Positions 30,506-35,603 of a stretch of 35,603 bases of DNA are shown one piece after another; position 1 is the stretch's first letter; each line of letters begins with the position of its first letter. The notes under the pieces are model-generated. The model was not told the origin of the DNA, did no database searches, and saw only the letters and a program-made list of their open reading frames with translations. A program made the translations under genes and the position numbers. The DNA comes from Thermoplasmata archaeon (GTDB lineage: Archaea > Thermoplasmatota > Thermoplasmata > Lutacidiplasmatales > UBA184). Location of the stretch: positions 1 to 35,603 of the forward strand of contig JASHQY010000051.1 in the NCBI GenBank assembly GCA_030038885.1. The letters are read 5' to 3'.

Positions 30506-31084
30506 ATGGACCTCCAGCCTCTGGGCTCGGTCGACGCGACGTCACTGCGGTGGTTGCGCACGGCCGAGAAGCCGATCGCCTTCGACCTCCTGGCGGGCGA
30601 CCGACCCCTCGCCACGCTGCGCTGGAGGACCGGCACCGGCACGCTCGCGCTGGCCCGCGCGGCGAGCGCGTCGTGGACCCTGAAGCGGGTCGGTTTCCTG
30701 AACCCCCGGGTGACCCTGCGCGCCGAAGGCTCGACGGCCGACCTCGCGCGATTGACGGTGCACCTCAACTATCACCGCATCGAGGTCCCGGGGGGAACCG
30801 CCTACCGGTTCCACCGGGCAGGGGTGCTCCTGCCCGCGTGGAAGGTCACTGAGGAGTCCGGCCGGGAGGTGCTGCACGTCGAACCGGTGCGGGACGGCCG
30901 GAAGCTCGTCGGCGGGGCGGTCATCGCGCCGGCCTTCGCGCCGGCCCTCGAGGCATTCCTCCCGCTCGTCCTGGTCAGCTGGTACTTCATCACGCTCGCC
31001 TGGTTCGAGGACGAGACGCTCGCGACCCTGGAGGGATCGGACGCCCCGACCCCGGCCTCCGCGCCGCCCGGGCGGTCGGGCTAG
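30506..31084 (+). CDS. Hypothetical protein, possibly of tubby/LURP-one-like fold
   Basis: 192 residues. The main part consists of repeated beta-type segments (ASWTLKRVGFLNPRVTLRAEG, then TAYRFHRAGVLLPAWKV), and a single hydrophobic helix at about 147-166 (LEAFLPLVLVSWYFITLAWF). A beta-barrel around a C-terminal hydrophobic helix is the layout of LURP-one/tubby-like proteins; I offer that as a weak guess. A CTTAAGA box (30477-30483), 29 nt before the ATG, fits a leaderless start. Its stop shares bases with the stop of the convergent zinc-ribbon gene. Confidence 0.72.
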   Translation: MDLQPLGSVDATSLRWLRTAEKPIAFDLLAGDRPLATLRWRTGTGTLALARAASASWTLKRVGFLNPRVTLRAEGSTADLARLTVHLNYHRIEVPGGTAYRFHRAGVLLPAWKVTEESGREVLHVEPVRDGRKLVGGAVIAPAFAPALEAFLPLVLVSWYFITLAWFEDETLATLEGSDAPTPASAPPGRSG

Positions 31085-31230
31085 TCGCGCGAGACCGACT
31101 GCTTTTCGAGCTCCGCGAAGCAGGTCCCGCAGAGGTTGTGCATCCGCTCCCAGCCCTCGGCGGGGGCCTCCGTGATGCGGGAGATCACCTTGTGGCACGT
31201 GTCGCAGATGATCTGGCCGTCCTTCAGCAT
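31081..31230 (-). CDS. Small zinc-ribbon protein
   Basis: 49 residues. Two CxxC knuckles, ICDTC and LCGTC, lie 25 residues apart (Cys12/15 and Cys38/41 or nearby), forming a likely zinc ribbon that occupies the whole protein. A TTTAGTA box (31255-31261), inside the last codons of the upstream esterase gene, is 25 nt from the ATG, so the start is well supported. The function is unknown; such mini zinc ribbons often bind nucleic acid or a partner protein. Confidence 0.78.
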   Translation of the reverse strand: MLKDGQIICDTCHKVISRITEAPAEGWERMHNLCGTCFAELEKQSVSRD

Positions 31231-31256
31231 CGCGCTCCGGGGGAGCGCTGGGGGTA

Positions 31257-32342
31257 CTAAAGCGAGGAGGCGCCCGCGCGCTCGGCCGGGAACCCGAGCG
31301 CCGAGAGGAGGCGGGGGATCATCACGTCGTAGCGGGGGCCCTTGTCGAAGTGCCCGCCCGGAAACTCCTCGAACTCGACGTGGGCGCCCTGGGCGCGCGC
31401 GGCCGCCGCGAAGATCCGGGCGCTGACGTCGAGGCCGAACTCGTCCTCGGCCCCGCCGTCGACGAAGAGGTAGGTCAACCGGCGCGCCGCGTCCGCGTAG
31501 CGTGGGGTCGCGACCATCCGCACGGGGTCCCACGCGAGCCAGCGCGCCCACACGTCGTCGCGGATCGCCCCGGTCTCGAGGTCGAACGGGAGATCGAACC
31601 GGCCCGGTTCCGACTCGATCGGGGCGTAGCACGAGGAGTACGCGAGGGTCGAGAGCGCCTTCGCGACGGGATTGGACGGGCCGAAATGCGGTGGAGGGTG
31701 CTGGAAGACCATGCGCAGGAACGCTTCCGGTCCCCCTGCCTTGCGGAGCTGGCGGTACGCGTCGGGAAAGTCCGGCGGGTAGCAGTACTCGAAGTACGCA
31801 TCGCCCGCGTCCGATCCGAGCGCCCGAAAGAGCTCGGGGTGCCGCAGCGCGAGGACGAACGCCCCGTAGCCCCCGCTCGAGGTGCCGAGCACCGCGGTGG
31901 GTCCGGTCCCGTAGCGGTTCCGCACCCACGGGACGATCTCCTCGACGACGTAGTCCTCGTAGCGACCGGTGGCCGTCGAATTGAGGTACTGGCTGCCGCC
32001 GAGCGTCGTGAGGCAGTCGGGGCCGACCATCACCGCCTCGGCGGCCTTGCCGGTCCGGATCAACCGGTCGAGCCGGCCGACGAGGGAGTCCTCGAGGTAC
32101 CGCCCGCGCTCGAAGTGGGCCCAGCCCGATCCCGTGTAGCCGCTGAGCAGGACGAGGAGCGGACGACCCCGGGTCTCGCCCGAGGGTGGGAGGTAGACCG
32201 GAAGCGCCCGGTCGGTCGGGTCCCCCCACGGGTTGCCCTGGAGCACCCGGCTCTCGTGGCGGTGCGCTTCGACCGTACCGGCGAGCGGTCCGGGGAAGAT
32301 CTCTTCGCTCCGCGCTTCGATCGGCACCCGCCACGACGACAC
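31257..32342 (-). CDS. Putative esterase (esterase D / Fes-type alpha/beta hydrolase)
   Basis: 361 residues from GTG 32342, which lies 5 nt after GGAGGG. The nucleophile elbow is GTSSGGYG with Ser155; the acid and His of the triad are likely in VDGGAEDEF and FPGGHFDKG. The N-terminal region (VYLPPSGETRGRPLLVLLSGYTGSG) and NRYGTGPTAVLGTSSGGYGAFVLALRHPELFRALGSDAGD are typical of the esterase-D superfamily. No signal peptide is visible, so it is probably cytosolic. Substrate unknown. Its stop codon overlaps the promoter of the downstream zinc-ribbon gene. Confidence 0.87.
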   Translation of the reverse strand: MSSWRVPIEARSEEIFPGPLAGTVEAHRHESRVLQGNPWGDPTDRALPVYLPPSGETRGRPLLVLLSGYTGSGWAHFERGRYLEDSLVGRLDRLIRTGKAAEAVMVGPDCLTTLGGSQYLNSTATGRYEDYVVEEIVPWVRNRYGTGPTAVLGTSSGGYGAFVLALRHPELFRALGSDAGDAYFEYCYPPDFPDAYRQLRKAGGPEAFLRMVFQHPPPHFGPSNPVAKALSTLAYSSCYAPIESEPGRFDLPFDLETGAIRDDVWARWLAWDPVRMVATPRYADAARRLTYLFVDGGAEDEFGLDVSARIFAAAARAQGAHVEFEEFPGGHFDKGPRYDVMIPRLLSALGFPAERAGASSL

Positions 32343-32512
32343 GCGCGCCCTCCGCGCTCGGCACGCACCGGAGCCTCTTGAAACGTCGCGTGCCGAGGCG
32401 CGGGCTCGGGCGCCGCTCGCGGCCGCCGGGACCCGTGCCGCGCGCGGACGCGGGCCCTCGGGGGTCTCGACGCTTTTAAGCCGGCGGCGCCGTCGGAAGG
32501 CCCGAGGAAGGG

Positions 32513-32842
32513 ATGGAGCGCCTCGAGCCCGACGCCTTCGAGGGAAACCGACTGCGCCGCCCGGGGACGTGGGCGGTGGGTTTCCTCGCGAACTGGTGCC
32601 CCTTCTGTCGGGCGTTCTCTCCCAAGCTCGAGGCGCTGTCGAAGAGCGGGCCGTACCACGTCGCGTTCGCCGACGTCTCGGACGAGCGGAGCCCGCTCTG
32701 GGACGTCTTCGGCATCGACGTGGTCCCGACCGTCGTGGTCTTCCGCGACGGGGCCGCGATCTTCCGCCGGGACGGCCGGCTGGGCCGAGGGCTGTCCGAC
32801 GGCGACTTCAACGCGATCCACGACGTGATCGCGCGGTCCTGA
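32513..32842 (+). CDS. Thioredoxin-like protein with CPFC active site
   Basis: 109 residues, a single thioredoxin fold. The redox motif is Cys29-Pro-Phe-Cys32 in NWCPFCRAF, and the cis-proline loop is VVPTVVVF. CPFC differs from the CGPC of classical thioredoxin and suggests a different redox potential or partner. No signal peptide or membrane helix, so cytoplasmic. A TTTTAA box (32474-32479) and GAGGAAGGG just before the ATG give a short-leader transcript. It diverges from the esterase. Confidence 0.9.
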   Translation: MERLEPDAFEGNRLRRPGTWAVGFLANWCPFCRAFSPKLEALSKSGPYHVAFADVSDERSPLWDVFGIDVVPTVVVFRDGAAIFRRDGRLGRGLSDGDFNAIHDVIARS

Positions 32843-32931
32843 CCCACCGACGCCGTGCCGCCCCGCGGCCGCGCCGCGGAGGCTCGCCGGGCCGCGGCAT
32901 CGCTTTAGACCCTCACCGGCTCGGCTCGGGC

Positions 32932-33762
32932 GTGCCGAACGAGGGGACGGCTCCGCACGCCGACGCGAAGCCGGTGGCGCTGATCACGGGAGGGGGCACC
33001 GGGATCGGCCGCGCGATCGGCGTCGCGCTCGCGCGGGACGGGTTCAACCTCGCGATCGCGAGCCGCTCCGCGGCGCACCTCGCCGAGGGCGCCGGCGAGC
33101 TGCGGGGCCAGGGCGCCCGGGTCCTCGAGGTGCCGACGGACGTCCGGGTGCCCGAGCAGGTCGACCACCTCCTCGAAGCGGTGCGGAAGGAGTACGGACG
33201 GCTCGACGTCCTCGTGAACAACGCCGCCGGGAACTTCCTCGCGCCGGCCGAGCAGATCACGCCGAACGGGTGGCGGGCCGTCGTCGGGATCGTCCTCGAC
33301 GGGACGTTCTTCTGCTCCCGGTCGGCCCTTCCGCTCCTGCGCGAGTCGCCGAGCCCGTCGATCGTGAACATCGTCGCGTCCTACGCGTGGATGGCGGGGC
33401 CGGGCACCGCGCACTCGGCCTCCGCGAAGGCCGGGGTGCTTGCGCTCACCCGGACCCTCGCCGTGGAGTGGGCGCGCTACGGGGTCCGCGTGAACGCCGT
33501 GGCCCCGGGACCGGTGCGCACCGACGGGACCGACCGGCAGCTGTGGGTCTCGGACGCCGTGATCGAGGGGGTCCGTCGCGGCGTTCCGCTCGGGCGGTTC
33601 GGCACCCCTGAGGAGATCGCCGAGAGCGTCCGGTTCCTCGTCAGTCCGAAGGCGAGCTACATCACGGGCCAGGTGATCGCGGTCGACGGCGGTCAGTGGC
33701 TCGGGAAGGGGGTCATGGACCTGCTCGATTCCACCGTTCCCGCCGGCGCGAAGCCGCGGTGA
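32932..33762 (+). CDS. Short-chain dehydrogenase/reductase, 2,4-dienoyl-CoA reductase-like
   Basis: 276 residues from GTG 32932, which a CTTTAGA box (32903-32909) at leaderless distance supports. Cofactor site TGGGTGIG (19-26) and NNAAGNF (96-102) are clear. At the usual YxxxK position there is Ser162, not Tyr, before Lys166; instead Tyr151 lies 15 residues before the Lys, the spacing described for DECR-type 2,4-dienoyl-CoA reductases (Tyr-x14-Lys with an extra Ser). The block PNGWRAVVGIVLDGTF also matches DECR/PECR proteins. These reduce 2,4-dienoyl- or trans-2-enoyl-CoA with NADPH in unsaturated acyl-CoA degradation. Confidence 0.88.
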   Translation: MPNEGTAPHADAKPVALITGGGTGIGRAIGVALARDGFNLAIASRSAAHLAEGAGELRGQGARVLEVPTDVRVPEQVDHLLEAVRKEYGRLDVLVNNAAGNFLAPAEQITPNGWRAVVGIVLDGTFFCSRSALPLLRESPSPSIVNIVASYAWMAGPGTAHSASAKAGVLALTRTLAVEWARYGVRVNAVAPGPVRTDGTDRQLWVSDAVIEGVRRGVPLGRFGTPEEIAESVRFLVSPKASYITGQVIAVDGGQWLGKGVMDLLDSTVPAGAKPR

Positions 33763-33775
33763 CCGCCGGCCCCCG

Positions 33776-34606
33776 TCAGCTGACGGGAACGTTCCGCTCC
33801 AAGAGGAACGTCGAGAGGATCCCGACGTACTGGTGCGGCTGGGCGGACTGGGGCGCGTGACCCGCCTCGGGCAGCTCGACGATCTGGTGGTTCCGCAGCA
33901 GCCCGGCGAGGTCCTGCGTGATGCGGTGCAGGAACCGCGGGCTCTGGCCGCCGACGGTCAAGAGGGTCGGCACGAGGAGCTCCCGGCACGCGGCGCCGTC
34001 CGGGGCTTGGGCGTCCGGGTCGGCGGATTCCTCGGCCCACCGCTCCATCGTGCGGGCGCACGCCGCGCGGACCGGGTCCGACAGGCGGCCCCAGGCCCCG
34101 GACTCGGTCGAGAACGCGTCGACCAGCTCCTCGGCGGCCCGTTCGCGCAGCCCCTCGTGCACCCACCCCTGCCAGCGGCGGACGGCGCTGAGCAGCTCCT
34201 CTCCCTCGGACGCGGTCGCCGGGTCGGCCGCGAGGAGGCCGAAGAACGGGGGCTCGTGCAGCGCGAGGCTCCGGACCATCTCCGGGCGGTCGATCGCGAG
34301 CCGGAGGGCCACCGCGCCCCCGTACGAATGACCGATGATGTGCGCCGGGTAGAGGTCGAGGCGCTCGAGCAGCCCGGCGAGGTCCGCCGCGTCGTCCCGC
34401 ACCGGGTGCGGTCGGGGCTGGTACGTGCTCTCCCCGTACCCCCGACGATCGTAGGCCAGCACCTGCATCGAGTGCGCGAGCCCGGGCAGCATCCGGTCCC
34501 AACGGTGCCGATTGCCGAGCCAGCCGTGGACCAGCACGGCCGGGTCCCCGCTCGCGCCCTGGACCTCGTAGGCGAGATCGATACCGTGCACCGAACAGAT
34601 CGGCAA
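33776..34606 (-). CDS. Alpha/beta-hydrolase fold protein
   Basis: 276 residues if started at TTG 34606. The fold signatures are the oxyanion HGWLGN (27-32), nucleophile Ser94 in GHSYGG, and the C-terminal His in LPEAGHAPQ. The start is unclear: there is no ATG near the fold's N-terminus. TTG 34606 sits directly behind GGAAGGA; GTG 34591 is five codons further in. A CTTAGC-like patch (about 34667-34672) could be the promoter. Substrate unknown: esterase, epoxide hydrolase or C-C hydrolase are all possible. It converges on the dienoyl-CoA reductase gene. Confidence 0.85.
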   Translation of the reverse strand: MPICSVHGIDLAYEVQGASGDPAVLVHGWLGNRHRWDRMLPGLAHSMQVLAYDRRGYGESTYQPRPHPVRDDAADLAGLLERLDLYPAHIIGHSYGGAVALRLAIDRPEMVRSLALHEPPFFGLLAADPATASEGEELLSAVRRWQGWVHEGLRERAAEELVDAFSTESGAWGRLSDPVRAACARTMERWAEESADPDAQAPDGAACRELLVPTLLTVGGQSPRFLHRITQDLAGLLRNHQIVELPEAGHAPQSAQPHQYVGILSTFLLERNVPVS

Positions 34607-34729
34607 TCCTTCCAGCCCCCGGCGGCGCCCGGCCCCGCCGAGCTCCGGTCGGACGAGGGCCGAGGCTCTTAGCTTCGCCGGCGGCCGCGGCCGCACAGCG
34701 CTTATGTCGGCTCCCCGTTTCCCCCGGCC

Positions 34730-35047
34730 ATGAGCGCGATCTTCCAGCGGCCGCTCTGCGATATGGGCTCGGCGTACGACTTCGCGTTCCGTCCGCTGGT
34801 CGGGGACGCAGACGCCGGCGCCGGCGGGACCTGCGACGACCGGCCGCACCGGGTGGAGCTCTATTCCGCGGGAGCCGACCCGGGCTCCCCGACCGCCGAG
34901 TGGCGATCGTTCTCCCTGTGCCCCGAGCACGAGGATCAGCTCCGCCGGTACGACGCGCGGCTGCCGCCGAAGGGGGTCCCCAGCCGGTTCCGACCGGCGG
35001 TACGCGCTCCGCCTCCGCCTGCGAACGGGCGGGCGAGGTCGCGGTGA
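34730..35047 (+). CDS. Small Cys-containing protein of unknown function
   Basis: 105 residues. Three cysteines (CDMG, GTCDD and SLCPEHE with its nearby His) could form a metal site, but the spacing is not that of a known ribbon. The C-terminal third is Pro/Arg-rich and probably disordered. A CTTATG box at 34701-34706 is 29 nt upstream of the ATG, the leaderless spacing used here. The stop overlaps the GTG of the aldo/keto reductase (GTGA), so the two form an operon. No family recognised. Confidence 0.7.
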   Translation: MSAIFQRPLCDMGSAYDFAFRPLVGDADAGAGGTCDDRPHRVELYSAGADPGSPTAEWRSFSLCPEHEDQLRRYDARLPPKGVPSRFRPAVRAPPPPANGRARSR

Positions 35048-35603
35048 GCGCGCTCCCGCTCCACGGGCTCTCGAGCCGCGTCGAGATCGCGAAGGGCGTC
35101 GCGATGCCGGTCCTGGGCCTCGGGGTCTTCCAGTCGCCGCCCGGTCCCACGACCCGCCAGGCCGTCCGGTGGGCGCTCGACGCGGGCTACCGGCTGATCG
35201 ACACGGCCGCGATGTACGAGAACGAGGCCGACGTCGGGGCCGCGATCCGGGAGAGCGGGGTCCCGCGGGACGAGGTGTTCGTCGCGACGAAGCTCTGGTA
35301 CACCGATCACGGGTACGATCCGGCGAAGCGCGCGGCCCGGCGGAGCCTCGACGCCCTCGGCCTCGGCTACATCGACCTCTACCTGATCCACTGGCCGCGG
35401 GCGAACTCGCCGGACGATCGCCTGGGCTCGTGGCGGGCCCTCGAGGAGCTCCACCACGAGGGGCTCGCCCGCGCGATCGGGGTCAGCAACTACGCGATCC
35501 ACCACCTCGACGAGCTGCGCGAGCACGCCTCGGTCCCTCCGGCGGTCGACCAGGTCGAGTTCCACCCGTTCGTCTACGACCCGGAGTTCCTCGCGTACTG
35601 CGA
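35044..35603 (+). CDS. Aldo/keto reductase, 3' truncated by window edge
   Basis: 186 residues before the window ends, starting at GTG 35044 overlapping the previous stop. The AKR catalytic tetrad is visible: Asp53 and Tyr58 in RLIDTAAMYENE, Lys83 in VATKLW and His116 in LIHWP. GVSNY further on is the conserved barrel loop. The pattern matches the AKR5-like group (2,5-diketo-D-gluconate reductase/glyoxal reductase type), which reduces aldehydes or ketones with NADPH. The C-terminal cofactor-binding part is outside the window. Confidence 0.93.
   Translation, partial: MSALPLHGLSSRVEIAKGVAMPVLGLGVFQSPPGPTTRQAVRWALDAGYRLIDTAAMYENEADVGAAIRESGVPRDEVFVATKLWYTDHGYDPAKRAARRSLDALGLGYIDLYLIHWPRANSPDDRLGSWRALEELHHEGLARAIGVSNYAIHHLDELREHASVPPAVDQVEFHPFVYDPEFLAYC

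Overview
The window looks like part of a high-GC (roughly 70%) archaeal chromosome, most likely Thermoplasmatota. The evidence is both subunits of DNA topoisomerase VI, a miniature ribosomal protein eL41, a tRNA-His with a bulge-helix-bulge intron, archaeal-type CoaBC, TATA-like boxes 24-30 nt upstream of many start codons (leaderless transcripts), and an 11-subunit complex I with no NADH module. High-GC soil or sediment Thermoplasmatota would fit, but the order cannot be fixed from this sequence alone.

Layout. 1-1250: the end of a crotonase and a GNAT acetyltransferase. 1300-13974: one long operon, nuoABCDHIJKLMN, followed without a break by a geranylgeranyl-reductase-family flavoprotein and a polyprenyl diphosphate synthase whose motifs look like the long-chain (quinone tail) type. 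Several junctions are GTGA/ATGA overlaps. NuoI carries four, not two, CxxCxxCxxxC motifs, and NuoL has no ATG/GTG/TTG where its N-terminus must begin. 14041-15299: a membrane protein and a nitrilase-superfamily amidohydrolase. 15300-17209: a lower-GC accessory patch with a zinc-ribbon nucleotidyltransferase (MNT) and a decayed HEPN-like partner.

17210-22279: a methyltransferase, top6B/top6A, an unknown gene, eL41 and a small zinc protein coupled to sucCD. 22276-24290: succinyl-CoA synthetase. 24363-27739: an HTH regulator fused to a ferritin-like helical domain, a ZIP-type metal transporter with AT-rich repeats upstream of its promoter, and CoaBC. 27841-28828: a HAD phosphatase and, convergent to it, a tRNA-His(GUG) gene interrupted in the T-loop by a 32-nt intron. 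29085-31084: three proteins of unknown function, one secreted or membrane-anchored. 31081-35603: a zinc ribbon, an esterase, a thioredoxin-like protein, a 2,4-dienoyl-CoA-reductase-like SDR, an alpha/beta hydrolase, a small Cys-rich protein and the start of an aldo/keto reductase.

How it fits together: crotonase, dienoyl-CoA reductase and succinyl-CoA synthetase suggest acyl-CoA oxidation feeding a TCA cycle. Complex I without NuoEFG probably takes electrons from reduced ferredoxin or another carrier and passes them to a quinone whose isoprenoid tail may be made and saturated by the two genes at the end of the same operon. No rRNA, CRISPR array or intact insertion sequence was found.
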